A stretch of 64,000 nucleotides of DNA. Source: a virus. Positions within the stretch are counted from its first letter, which is position 1, and each line of letters opens with the position of its first letter. The notes beneath the pieces are model-generated. The model was not told the origin of the DNA, did no database searches, and worked only from the letters and a program-made list of their open reading frames with translations. Below, piece by piece: positions 33,804-48,800 of the stretch. The stretch covers positions 1-64,000 of the IMG/VR virus record IMGVR_UViG_3300032291_001492. The stretch is one strand, 5' to 3'. The translations under genes were made by a program, and so were the position numbers.

Positions 33804-36800
33804 ATGGCAACAAGAATTAGAACGCTAAATTTTCTTCCAGAAATATTTAAAACACAAACCAATGCACAGTTCCTAGCGGCAACACTAGATCAACTTGTAG
33901 CACAACCTAACACAAAAAAGATACAAGGTTATGTGGGTAGTAGATTTGGTTATGGAGTAAATGCGACTGATTACTATGTTACTGAACCTACTAAAGTTAG
34001 AACAGATTATCAATTAGACCCCGGTGTCGTATTCTTAAAAGAAAATGATACTACTGCAAATGACTTTATTAGTTATCCTGGTATTGTTGATGGCATAAAA
34101 CTTGAAGGTGGATTAACTCAGGATAATAATAGACTATTCAACAGTCAATTTTATTCTTGGGACTCATTCACTAATCTAGATAAAATAATTAACTTTAATG
34201 AATATTACTGGTTACCAGATGGACCTGACCGTGTAATAATTTCTACGGATGTAGTGTTTAATTCGTCTAATTATCTAGTTCAAAGTTTATCAAATGAATA
34301 TTTAATTTCTTCTGAGTCTCAATCTGCAACAAGCAATCCTACGCTTACTTTATTGAGAGGCGGATCATATACTTTTAGTGTAAATCAAAATACACAATTT
34401 TGGATACAAGGTGAACCCGGTGTTACTGGATATAGCCCAACACAGCCCAACGTGCAAACACGTGACGTATTTGGAGTTACCAATAATGGTGCTGAGAATG
34501 GGGTTATTACATTTGAAGTTCCTGCACAGAATGCATTAAACGAATATAATTTTCCTCCTGGTCCTGCCGTAGGAGTTGTATCTTCATTACCGTTTAGTCA
34601 AATCAATGGTGCAAGAGTAACTGAAATAGGCGGAATTGATGGCGTTACAGCATTGGATGGTTTGACTGTGATGTTTTATAATACCGGCATAGCTGATGAA
34701 ATAGGTTATATTCAAAAATTTTACGATCAAACTTTATTTGATGAAGACGGTGGTGTTCCTTACAATGAAGCAACTGATTATCCCGGAACATCTGAATTTT
34801 ATAATAATTATGAAGGTGGTTTTTACAGCCCAGTAAATTCTAATTTTTACACAATTACTTTGTTAGGAGACCAATCTAATCCTATCATTCAACTTACCCC
34901 GGCAGGAATTATTCCTACTAATCAAACAATCACACCTACATTTGGTTCCGAGTGGGTAAACAGAAATTTTTATAGAAGTGTAGATGGTGCAATTGCTTTA
35001 GTTCCATATAACAGTGCAATACTAGACACACTATATTATCAAGACGGTACTAATCCAAATAAAGTTGGTATTATTAGATTAGCTAATAGCAATGTTTCTA
35101 ATTCATTAGATGTTGTTACTGAGATTTTAGGAAAGCCACAATATACTGCACCCAATGGAGTAGTATTTACAAATGGATTAAAAATTTTATTCCAGGGTAA
35201 TGTTACTCCTGAAATTTATAATAACACTGAATTCTATGTTGAAGGTGTAGGTACCGCAATTGAATTAATACCAGTTGCAGATTTAGTTAGCCCCGGTGCA
35301 TTTGCTGAAGGTTCTTATATTCCATTCGACACTACGCCATATGATGTGGGTAATTTTGATTCAAGTTTATATCTTTTAATAGATCCGGATTATATTACTA
35401 TTGCAAGAAATGCAATTAATAGAAATGCATGGTCACGTAGTAATAGATGGTTTCACATTGATGTTATAAATGCAACCGCAGATTATAATAATAATCCCGA
35501 ATTAGCCTCAGTTGCTACAATTTATAATAAAGCATCTCGTCCTATTATAGAATTTTATCCAAATCTTAGTTTATTCGATTCTGGTGTGATAGGTAAACAA
35601 CCTATCGATTTTATAGATTTTAGAACTACTGATGCATTTACATTGGTTGCAGGTCAACCTACATATTATCCTGATGTTGCAGGATATACAGGCTATTCTG
35701 CAACAATTGCACCAGTCTTAGCAGCCGTTACAAGTAAAACAGCAACTCAAACAGTTGGTTTGGTAAATCAAGTTATATTAAGTCCTGACACAGCAGGTAT
35801 ATACGTTAATGACACTATTGTGTTTGGTTTAGTAACTGCCGGAGGATTTGTTCCCGGCACTACGTACAAAATCGTAACTCCGGGAAACACTGATTTCACT
35901 GCAATAGGTGCATCTTCTAACGCGGTAGGTACTGTGTTTGTTGCAACAGGGGCAGGCTCAGGAACAGGTACTGCCGGAGATGTCGATTCAGAATTTGGTG
36001 GATTAATTGCCGGAGTAACTTATTATATTACTGAAATTTTTGGCAACAGAATAACAATCTCAACTGAAAAACAAGGTACAAGTGTTATCTTGTCATCTGT
36101 AGCGGGTTCTATGAGTACGTCAATATATCCTTACAGTACAACTATCACGGTTGCAACGGATGAGGTATTTGGATTATTTGAGGTTAACCAATATATTGCA
36201 GACTCAACAGGCATTCTTCCTGCAGTAACATTTATTAATGCAATAACAGAAGTCGGGTCTAATACAATCTTAACAGTTTCTTGGTATAACCAAGAAGTTA
36301 TCACCGGAACTTCAGTTGCATCTATTGTATCTGCTGATACTACTTTATCAAACTATGCTTTATTTGATGGGGCTAGAGTAGTTTTTGCTGCCGATACTAA
36401 TTTAAGTGTTAGAAACAAAATATATATTTCTCGTTTTTCTTCTATTGATGGTACAGGAACTCCTGTAATTACACTATCTGAAGCCTTTGATGGTCAAGTA
36501 TTACCGGATGAGCAGACTTCGGTTTATAGAGGATATAATTATAAAGGTAAAGATTTTTACTTTAATGTTGAAAATTGGCAACAAGCACAACAAAAAATTA
36601 CAATTAATCAGGCCCCTAAATTTGACATATATGATGAAAATGGTATAAGTTTTGGTGATAGCACAGTTTATATTGGTACGTCATTCACTGGTTGTTCACT
36701 ATTTCAATATGGCTTGGGAACAGGTATAAGTGATCCTGTTTTGGGTTTCCCATTACGTTATAGTACAGTAAATAATATAGGTGATGTTAGTTTTGATGTT

Positions 36801-39800
36801 ACACTAGATTCACAAACATTTAATTATGTTCAAGGAACAAATCCAATTACACAAAAAGTGAATACTGGATATGTATACAACTATACATCACGTACTAGCT
36901 TTGTAAGACAATTGGGTTGGCAAACAGCAGTATCACCTAGTGTACAATATCAAATTTTTGAATTTAATTGGTCAATCGATAATCCAATAACTAACTTTGT
37001 ATGTGATATAGCTCCGGTATCTTCTAGTTCAACTAATTGGCCAACTGTACAAGTTTATATAAATAATACCTATTTACCAGATACTGATTTTACAGTTTCA
37101 ACAACTGATAATACAACCACAGTTACTATATCTCAGATTGACGCTGTTAATACTGTAGTTCAGGTATTGATATTAAGTGATCAAGTAAGTTCTACTGCAT
37201 ATTATCAAATACCAATTAACTTAAGCAATAATCCTTTCAATGAAGATGTAACAACAGTTAATATTGGTGATATTCGCGGACAGTATCAAAGTATGTTCTT
37301 TAATAATCCAAATACTTTGGGACCAGTATTTGGACGTAACAACTTCCGTGATTTAGGAAATCTTGTTCCTTGGGGAAATAGAATTATTCAAAACAGTGCT
37401 TCACTTGTGTTGCCTGGAACATTCTTGCGTAAACAAAATCATAATTTGTTTAATTCTATTTTATACAACAGTAGACAATACATTACGTTTAAAAATTTAT
37501 TAATTGATACCGTAAACAATACAGATTATAATCGTATGTTGTCTCCGGCAGAAATGTTAGATGATGCAATGGATCAAATAACATCTACAAAAACAGACAG
37601 TCAACCATTCTTCTGGAGTGATATGTTGCCTTCTAAGGCACCTTATATTTCTAATACGTATTCTTTTGCAAACACACTGGATGTTAGTATATATCCTTTA
37701 AGCAGAATTTATGATTTTGACAAAGCAAATTATTATGGTGTATTGGTTTATCTAATTAGAGACAGTATCACCTCACAATTAATTTCTGGAGTGGATTATA
37801 CTGTAAGCACCAGTGCTCCTTCATTAACAGTTACATTAGATTTATTATCTAACGATCAAATTGTTATTAATGAATATAATCAAACATATGGTAGCTATGT
37901 ACCTAACACGCCTACTAAATTAGGTCTTTACCCTTCGACTATTCCAGCAGTTGTTGTCGATACTGCATATTTTGAACCTACATATTTTATAGTAGGACAT
38001 GATGGGTCATATAATAAATTGTTTGGATCATATGATAGTACTACAGGACAATTAGAAGATTTCAGAGATCAAGTATTACTTGAGTATGAGACACGTATAT
38101 ATAATAACTTAAAACTAAGCAACGTTATTCCAATTCAAACATATGAAGTAATCCCGGGTTTCTTTAGAGACCTTCAATATTCATATGATGAATTCTTAGA
38201 AGTTTATTCTGAATCTTTCTTGGATTGGGTTGGACAAAACAGAGTTGACTATAAAAGACAATTTTATAATCCAGTAAATGAATTTTCATATAATTATCGT
38301 AACAGCGGAAACAAAATAAACCGAGAAGCAATACAACAGGGATATTTTAGAGGATTGTATTTGTATTATTATGATACAACTACTCCTAATGTAACACCTT
38401 GGCAAATGATAGGTTATGCAGATCAGCCAACATGGTGGACTGAGCGTTATGGTCCTGCTCCATATACAAGTGATAACTTAATTTTATGGAACGATTTAGC
38501 AGAAGGTATAGATTGGAACAATGGTAATCCTGTAGTCATAACAGAATATATTCGTCCTGAGTTATTGCAAGTGTTACCAGTAGACAGTAACGGTGATTTA
38601 GTGTCACCTCTTACATCTATTGTTGGAAACTATAATAACAATATTTTCAAGCGTGATTGGAAAGTTGGCGATGTTGGGCCTACAGAATTTAGTTATCGTA
38701 GAAGCAGTACATGGCCATTTGATTTGATGCGTCTTTATGCATTAGCAAAGCCAGCTAATTTCTTTAACTTAGCAGTGGATGTTGACAATTACAAGTACAG
38801 TGCTGAGTTTGACCAATATTTGGTTAACAATAGAAGTCATTTACAATTAGGTGATATACCTATATATGGTTTAGGAACTCCTGCAACTAGCTATATTAAC
38901 TGGATAGTTGATTTTGAAAAACAAGTTGGCATTGATGCAACAACTGATATCACTACTTTATTAAAGAATTTAGATGTACGTTTGGTATATCGTGTAGCAG
39001 GGTTTTCAGATAAGAATTTGTTAAAGTTTTATGTTGAAAAAAGTTCAGCAAACACAACTAATAGTTCATTATTAATACCTGATGAAAGTTATTCTGTATT
39101 ATTATACGATAATCAACCATTTGATAGAATTGTATATTCTGGTGTAGTTATCCAAATAACAGAAAATGGTTATCAAGTATATGGAAATTCTCAAACTAAC
39201 GCATACTTTAAAATTTTATTGCCAAAAAATTCAGGATACAGTGAAACTATTGAAGTTGAAAATTTGTCAGTTAGGATAGCTGATCAATATACAGATAAAG
39301 TTGGTATTATTCCTTATGGTACAGAATTTTATAGCGTTCAGGAAGTTGCACAGTTTCTAAGTTCTTATGGAAAATACCTTGAAAACCAGGGTATGAAATT
39401 TGACCAGATAGAAAATGGTATTCCTGTTAATTGGGCTCAAATGATTGCTGAGTTTTTATATTGGTCGCAAATCGGTTGGGAAATTGGTAGTATAACTACA
39501 ATAAATCCTTCTGCCTCTACATTAGTAATTGACAAAGACAGTAGCGTTGTACAACCATTAACAGTAAGACAACGTAACTTTGTACTAAATCAAAACTTAT
39601 TTCCAATACAATCAATTGATTTAAATGTTGTTCGTCAAGATACTGCATTTACAGCACAACCATTGAATCAAGGTGATGCGATCAGTTATGGTCAATTTAA
39701 TATTAGTAACTTTGAACACGGTATCGTTTTTGACAACGTTACATTATTCAACGACATAATTTATAATTTAATTACTGGTTTACGTCAATATCGTGTATCA

Positions 39801-42800
39801 GTCCGCGGAGCTATAACAGCAGACTGGAATGGTACAGTTGATGCGGCAGGCTTCATTTTAAATCAAGACAACATCCAAGAATGGAATAGAGAAATTAAAT
39901 ATACCAAGGGTGAAATTGTTCTTTATAAAAATAGGTATTGGACATCTTTAACTATTGTACAACCTAAAGTATTATTTGACGAACGTGATTGGAAAGAAAC
40001 AAACTATAACGAAATTCAAAAAGGATTATTGCCTAACAGTCAAACTCGTTCTTTTGAAAGTACATTATACTATAACACTGATTCTGCAAACTTAGAAAAT
40101 GATGCAGATTTATTAAGTTTTAGTTTGATTGGATATCGTCCAAGAGATTACTTAGCACTTGCTGATTTAACAGATATCACGCAAGTAAACGTGTACAAAA
40201 ACATGATTAAAGAAAAAGGTACATTGAATGCAGCCAGTGCGTTCAAGGGTGCTAATTTACCACAAGGTGGAATTAATTATGACATTTATGAAAACTGGGC
40301 TATTAAATCAGGTGAGTTTGGTGGCGTATTAAACAACAACTTTATTGAATTTAACTTAAATCAAGCGTCATTGACAGGTAATCCAAGTATTGTTGGTTTA
40401 ACTAATGGAATATTTACTGATGGAGTACAACAAGAAGTACCGTTGTATTCTATATTCAATTATGGTAGACCAATAACTAGCCCTAATATATTACCTACTA
40501 TTTCAGCCTCTGAGCCTTCTTCATTATTCCCTACAGCAGGCTATGTCAATTACAATGACGTTAAAATGTCAAGTTATTATTATTCTGGTTTAGCTACTGC
40601 AACTAATGCTAGTGGAACAATAGTACCTATCAATGAATTTTATGTACGTGATTATGTTTGGTTAGCAAATTATCTATCTGACTGGAGAGTGTATACACCA
40701 GTCAGTTTAGGTTCAATCATTAATGCCAAGAATAATTTGAATGGTACCGTGACTATTACATTTAGCCAGGCTCATAATTTAACAAGATTTGAGTTATTTG
40801 GTATAACAAACTTTGATGTAGCAATTAATAACTATTATCTAGTGGCAGCAGTTGTTGATCCGGTTAGAGTCATTATTAATCTTTCATTGAGTCCTAGCAC
40901 ACTTAATATTGTGGGTCAAGGTATTGGTTTAAGAATGCAAAGTCAACGTGTAGCAACTGCACCTGAAATTGTTGATTTACCATTATTAAATAATGAATTC
41001 ACTAAATCAAAAGTTTGGGTTGATGAAAACAATGACGGCAGCTGGGCAGTATATCGTAAGAGTTTGAACTATCAGTATGATGCAGAAATCATTAGGGCTT
41101 CAAGCCAAACATTTGGTAGCGCAGTTGCATACACTACTCCTATGGGATACTTGATTGGTGATGCAGATGTTGGAGCAGTATACCGCTATACTTTTAATGC
41201 AGAAGCAAATACCTACACACTAGACCAAGCTATTACAAATAGCACTTCATTTGGTTCATATATATCTTATGCTGATGATTTATTTGTAATTTCAGAACCA
41301 ACAAGTGGTTCACCTAAAGTATATGTATATCAATTGATAACCACTACTCTAGTAGACAATCTGAATTCTTATCAAACTATTTCTGCACCAGGCGGAGTAA
41401 CTGACTGGGGTAGCACGACTGCTATTTCAGGTGATCAAAATTGGTTATACATCTCAGATACAGGTAATGCTAGAGTTTATGTATATCGCAAATCAACTCT
41501 TACCAACTTGTATGAAAGTGTAGGATATATTTCAGTAGCAGGTTTAACTTCTGCTGACAATTTTGGATTTTCGATTGCAACAGACTACTATGGTGATACT
41601 GTAGTAATTGGCGCGCCCGATCAAGACTATAATGTAAACACTGATAACTACGGATATGTGTACGTGTTTGCAAGAACAGTACAGAATTTTATAGCACCTT
41701 CTACCAGCCAATCATACATCCCGCAAACATTTGCATTGTCTTGGTCACCCGTCACAGTTACACAAACTGCAACTGCTACAGATAGTACCAACGATAGAAT
41801 CACGATAACAAGTTCTGCTGGTTTTAGTGTTAATGATCCTGTAGTATTCTCTGGTGATATTTTATCTTCTGGTGCAATTTCTCAAAATACTGTGTATTAT
41901 GTTTATGATAAACCAACAGCTACTACATTTAGAATTGCATCAACACGTAATGCAGCCGCACCAATTGAATTAACTACAGCTTCAGGCCCACCAAACATGA
42001 CTGTTACTGTACAAACAACACCGTTGTTTGTTAACATTAACGGAACATTGCTTGAAGATGATTCTTATGCAGTTATAGGGTCTACGTTATATGTTTACAG
42101 TGGATTAACCCCAACATTAAATGCAGGTGATATTCTTTCTGTTAGTGGATCAAATTTTGTATTGACACAAACATTAGACAACGGTCAGACACCACGTGTG
42201 GGTGTGCAGTTTGGACAAAGCGTAGATACAAATACATACGCTAATGAAATTTTAGTAGGTGCACCGTTTGAATTAAGTGCTGACAATTATGAAGGTGCTG
42301 TACATAGATTTACTAATGGTGGTGAAAAATATGGTTTTATTATTGGTACTGCTAATTGTAATATCACAACACCAAGAACAATTTTAATAAACGGATATCA
42401 AGTTATTTTACCAATAGGTAATGCAACAAATGCTTCAAACTTTATTAATGCAGCTAACATTCCCAATGTAAGTGCTACTTCTATTGACGGTAAATTAGTC
42501 ATTCAATTAGTTGACATTGCTATAGGATTTGCAGGTTCAAAACTTTCATTGACTGTGTTGAATTCAGCAACTCCTGCTGAAATGGGAATTAATATCTATA
42601 CAGCAACACAAACTATTGCTTGCCCACACTTAACTGGACCTACACAATTTGGAAGTGTAATTAAATTTAATGAGTTTGGTTCATTTATAGCTAGCGCCCC
42701 TACAGGAACTCGCTACTCAGCTACAACATTTGATTTTACAGATGATGAATTAGATAATGACACTGTATTTGATAACAATGCTACACAATGGATTGACACA

Positions 42801-45800
42801 TTTACCAATGCTGGTGCAGTATATATGTTTGATTATATTTCTGCATATAATGAAAGTTTAAATAATCCAGGTAAATTTGTATATGCTCAAAGTACAAATG
42901 CAGAAAATATTGATTACGGTTCGCAACCTTATTATGGTCAGGCATTAGATTTTAATGATAATAGAGTTACAGTAGGAACTCCTAATTTTAGACCAGGATA
43001 TGATAATGGTCAAGTAGTAGCATATACTAGTACTAGTACCGAACAAGACTGGGCAGTCTATAGAAGTTCTGCACCTATCGTTGATATAAATGGTATTGCA
43101 AACATTCAGTTATTCAGCGGATCATCTAATACAACATTAGACAACTTAGATTACTTTGATCCATTACAAGGAAAATTATTAGGGGCAATTAGAGAAAATA
43201 TTGATGTTATTTCTAATTCAGATCCTGCGGCATATAACTCTCCTAATAGCATACAGCGTGGTTTAGTATGGGGAGCAGACAAAGTAGGTCAATTATGGTT
43301 TGATACATCAAACACAAGATTTGTTAATTATCATCAAAATGATATTGTTTATAACAGCGCATATTGGGGTAGAATTTTCTCAGGCAGTGACGTTGCGGTA
43401 TATTCGTGGGTAGTAAGTAATGTTAGTCCACTCGACTATATTGGCCCAGGCATTCCGTATGATATTGATACCTATACTGTTAACGGAGTAATCAATGCAG
43501 AAGGCACTATTGTTCCATTATATTATTTCTGGGTAAGAAATACAAATATTGTATTTGAAAAGACTGGAAAAACATTAGCTGATTCTACATTAGAGGCATA
43601 CATATCTCAACCTCAAAACACCGGTATAAGTTATTTTGCACCATTACAACCTAACATTTTTGCTTTATACAATTCAGGTGATTATTTAAATGGTAATGAT
43701 ACTGTATTGCATATTGGTTATGCAACAGGAACTAACGATGATCCTATACACAATCAATATGAATTGATTCGTGCTGATTATGCAGATGATTTCTTGTCAG
43801 GTGTTCCGGGATCAGGTGCTGGATATCAAACACGTTCATCAACGGGTATAACAGAACCAATCTCATTGTATAATAGAATGTTAGATAGTATGTGCGGCGT
43901 AGATAATGCCGGTGCAGTAGTACCTAACCCATTCTTACCAAGAGCAGTTCAAACCGGTGTTCTTGCAAGACCGAGACAAAGTTTCTTCTATGATAGATAT
44001 GATGCATTAAAGAATTATTTACAATATGCCAATGAAGTATTAGCACAATTTCCTATAACAGAAATAAGAAATCCTTCATTCTTAAATACTACTGGTGCTA
44101 CGAACCCATCAACAGTAGACAATCCTGATTGGACAGGAAGTGTATTACCATTCTATGATACAACTAACTATTGGAGTTATATAAATTGGTGGGCGCCTGG
44201 TTATGATAATAATACAAAGTCTGCATTACAAGTTCCGATTTATGCTGATTTATCAACACTAACTGTTACACCTGGAACAATTGTTACTGTAGCAACAAAT
44301 GGCAATGGAAATTCAGAAACATATATCTATAATGTAGATGGTTCTTGGACCCGAATTGGATTAACAAACGGTACAATTGAATTTAGTAGTGCATTATGGG
44401 ATTACTCTACTTATAGACTAGGATTTGGTGACAATTTCTTTGATACTACACCGTATGATAACTACCCGTCAGAAGAAACTAGATATATTATTCGTTCTTT
44501 AAATGAAGAAATTTACAACAACGAATTGTTAATTTTCAGAAATAAAAGTTTAATTTTATTATTTGAATACATCCAGAGTGAAACATCTGAGAATCAAAAT
44601 TATTTGCCTTGGTTAAATAAAACATCATTCTTAGATGTATCACACACTATCCGTGAACTACGTCCAATTGAAGTATTCCAATCAGACAACGAGTTATTCT
44701 TGGAAGGTTACATGAATGAAGTTAAACCATATCATGTAGTTATTAAAGAATTCTTATTCAAATATACCGGCACTGATGTATACGAAGGTGACATCACTGA
44801 TTTTGATTTACCTGCACAGTACAACAGTTCAGTGCAACAGTTTATAACACCGGAATTAGTTTATTCTAATCCAAACGGTGATAATCAGTATTTACCAAAT
44901 GATCCTATATGGCAAACTGCCCCTTACATTCAATGGTTTAATAATCACGGAGTAAGTATTGTTGGTGAAAATGATTATCCTATATCAGTTTTAACATCAT
45001 ACATTGCGACAAATTCAAACTCATGTTATGTTGACAACGTAACCGGATTCCCTGTTACTGGAACAATTTTAATTGGCACTGAGTTGATTGGATATTCTAG
45101 TGTAAATCTATTAACTAACCAATTATTAGGATTAGCAAGAGGACTACAAAATACTGTAATACAACAACACATTCCGGGAGAAACAATCTTTATTGATTTG
45201 CCTGCTGTATTAGTGTTGAATGCAGGTAGATTGTATGACAATCCTCCTAAAATTACTGCAATAACTGATACTACTATATATCCTGAACCAACAGTACCCG
45301 CACAGTTTGAAGCTGTAATGGGCTTAGGTACTGTCATTGGTATAAATGTTATAAATCCTGGACAAGGATACGCAGTACTTCCTAAAATTGAAATTGATCC
45401 TGCTGTTGTTGTTGAAGTTAATAGTACTCAAGTAAATATTTCAAACAATACAATAGAACTTACTATACCTACATTACAAACAGGAGATTTGATTGTATAT
45501 CAGCCTGGTACAAACAGTACTGTAATAGGTGGATTAACTTCAGGACAAAAATATTATGTTAACTTGTTGGAAGTTTCTCCGGCTCCAATTATAGCACTTT
45601 ACGCTAGTTATATTGATGCTGATAGAGATCATAACCGTGTAGTTTTAACTAGCACTGGTTCAGGAGTTCAAAAATTAAACTTAGGTGCAGTTGCGTCTTG
45701 TATAACTAGCTCTGTACCAGTGAGAGAAAATAGTATTAATCTACGATTTGACAGAACTTCATATACTTCACAGGTAACTGAGTGGGCATCAGGTGATTTT

Positions 45801-48800
45801 TACGGTTCATTTTACGCAGGAACTTATTCAAATAGTGACCAAGTTTCATCTTCTTCAATAGCCTTGCAAAGCACTCAACCACCAATTGATACTATTTTGG
45901 CAAGTGCTCAGGGTGCAACATTTGAAATTTTAGATGCTACTAATGATCAAACATTAACATGGTCTTCACGTACAAGAGAAACAGTACAAACATACGGACC
46001 GGCTACTTTATATCCAAATGCTATAAGAATCAATCCATCAACAGGTGGCTCACCCGTTGCAGGAGAATTGGGTTCTACTGTAGGTTTCTATATAGGGATG
46101 CCAGTTAAATTCGTAGGTGCAACTGTAGGAAATTTAGTTAATGAAACTACTTACTATGTAAAATCTTTGGTAGATTTACCTAATCTAGTTACATCAAATC
46201 CGGAAGCTACTGGTTTTACTATATCAGCGACCGTAGATGAAGACGGTGTGCCAGGATCAACATTTGTTCTTTCAACTGCAACTGTTACGGCTGCTGGTTT
46301 ACCGATGTTTGTAGGTGAAGTCACTAATACTGCTGTGCTAACTATTAATTATAGCGGCATTAGAAACGCAACAGTTACTACATCAGGTACTAACACAATT
46401 ACAGTATTGCTTACTGCTACTGGACAAAATGGCACTAATGGATTATATACAGGTATACCTGTATACTTTACCGGAAATGTGTTTGGTGGAATTTCTGAGA
46501 ACGAGATTTACTATGTAACTACTGTTACTGGTCCACAGACATTCACTATGTCTACTCAAACAAATCCAACAACACTAACTATAACAGAAACAGATTCAGT
46601 TACTGATGCTATTACTTGTGACAGTACATTAACTCTTTCTCTTAATGAACCAATCGTGTTTACTGGAGATGTGTTTGGTAATATTGTTGAAGGTACACAA
46701 TATTACATTAGAGAACTATTCTCAGGAAATATAACGTTCTCGATTTCTGAAACTATTAACGGACCTGTATTTGCACTTGCATCTGACACTGGTTCTTGCA
46801 CAATGATAAGTCAAAAAGACACTGTAACATTACAAGATGATATTGGTTCTATGACAATGAATGTCAGCTTACCAGTAAGTCCAGGTCAAGTCAATGGACA
46901 ACTATTTACATTATATCCTACTTCTCAGCAATATATCAATCAAACAGGTGTAGTTACTAACTTGATAGAAAGAGACATTAATGCAACTCTTTCAACCGTA
47001 AACAGATTGTGCTTGTCAACTTTTACTGGCGGTATTTTAAATTTATATACTAACTTTGAGTTTGATGTTGCAAGCAATATAGGCGGACTAACAACATCAG
47101 GTGGACCATACATTGTAACTGCTGTAGGAACAACAACTGTTAACGTGTCTAGCACTAGTGGGTCAGGCAATTGGTTAACTGTACCATTAGATACTAATCC
47201 ATATACAACTGATGTGTTGTATTCTGGAATGCCAATAATATTCAGTGGGGTATCATTGGGAGGCGTATTATTAAATACAGTTTACTATGTAGATACTATT
47301 GACGCAAGCCCTCCAGTTGGCTCAGGAAGATTTACTATATCAGAAACTTCTGATTTGTCAAGTGGTATATTTGTAGTTACCAATGATAATGGTGACATGG
47401 TTGGTACAGGTGATCCATTCATTCAAGTAGCAGATACATTAAGTAATGCAACAGGTCCGGTGATGCTAACACAAACTGTTGGCACTACCCCAACATTCGA
47501 TGTAAGTTATATTTTAGGCGGTTACCGAGTAACAATTCAAAATCCAGGTAGTGTATTTGCAATTGACAACACTATAACTATTTTAGGAACTAATTTAGGT
47601 GGTACTACACCAGAAAATGATTTAGTGCTGACTGTTTCTTCAATTAATACTACTGGTGGAATAGTATCTACTATATGTAACGGAACACCTGCAGGCACAA
47701 CTGAACAATATTATTTTAAGGTTGTATCAGAAAATCAAGTAGAAGTTTACGAAAATGCAGCCTTAAGTGTTCCGGTAAGTGGACAAAATTTCCCTTATGT
47801 TGGAATCACTTCAACTACTGCTACGATAGCAACTGCTTCAAATGATAGATTTACAGTAACTAGTTCAGCCGACTTTAGTATAAATGATCCGGTTGTATTT
47901 ACTGGAACAGTATTTGGTGGAGTTACATTAGGTCAAACATATTATATTAAATCTAAACCAACAGGCACTACTGTTACTATTACAGAAACTGTAGATGGTA
48001 CCGTATTCAATATCACTACCAATGCTACAGGTTCAATGACAATGGCAAAATCAGGTGATTATGCACTATTACCGGAGCCATTCTTCTTTAGTCCTAGTAT
48101 CGTAAAATATAACAATCGTGTTTATCAATGTATCGTAAGTAACAATGATCCTGAATTTATTTTAGGTAAATGGGAACTATTAGATCCGGGTAATAGAAAA
48201 CTTAACGGGTTAGATAGAGTTATTGCATATTACAGACCTACTGTAAATATGCCGGGTGTTGATTTAACTCAATTAGTTACCGGTATAACATATCCAAACA
48301 GTACATATTTGGGTAATGCATTTGCTCCGGATGACGAATTTACAGTAGATGTTAATTTAACAGATCAACCATTTTACCCAACCGGAATTGATTTAAGCAC
48401 TATTATTTGGAATGGTATAAGCTATCTTGCAGGATCGAATGCAGAAACATACTCATCTATTAATTTAAGTGAGACTGGTTCATCTTGGGTCATCAATAAA
48501 ATTTCCAATCAACCAATTGGTATTACCGATTTGCTTTTTGCAGGAGGTAGTTATGTTCTAACTTCTAATAATCCAGCTACTCCTATACTAATAAGTGACA
48601 ATGGATTTACTTGGATTAGTAACGGAACATTTACTCCGTTTGATTCAACACCTTATGATATAACAACTTTTGATATATCTTCTGTAAATGTTCCTTCTCT
48701 GTTATTGAACGGAGTAGTTTACTATAACGGAATATACATTGCAGTGGGAAATAATATCATTTCATCTACTGATTTGTATTCATGGGTTGAACGTTATGCA

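Noticed and set aside
45026-45337. Minus-strand frames inside the giant gene (also at 46940-47170, 52226-52516, 52775-52969)
   Set aside because: Short antisense frames within a single long coding frame; none has a start signal or motif.
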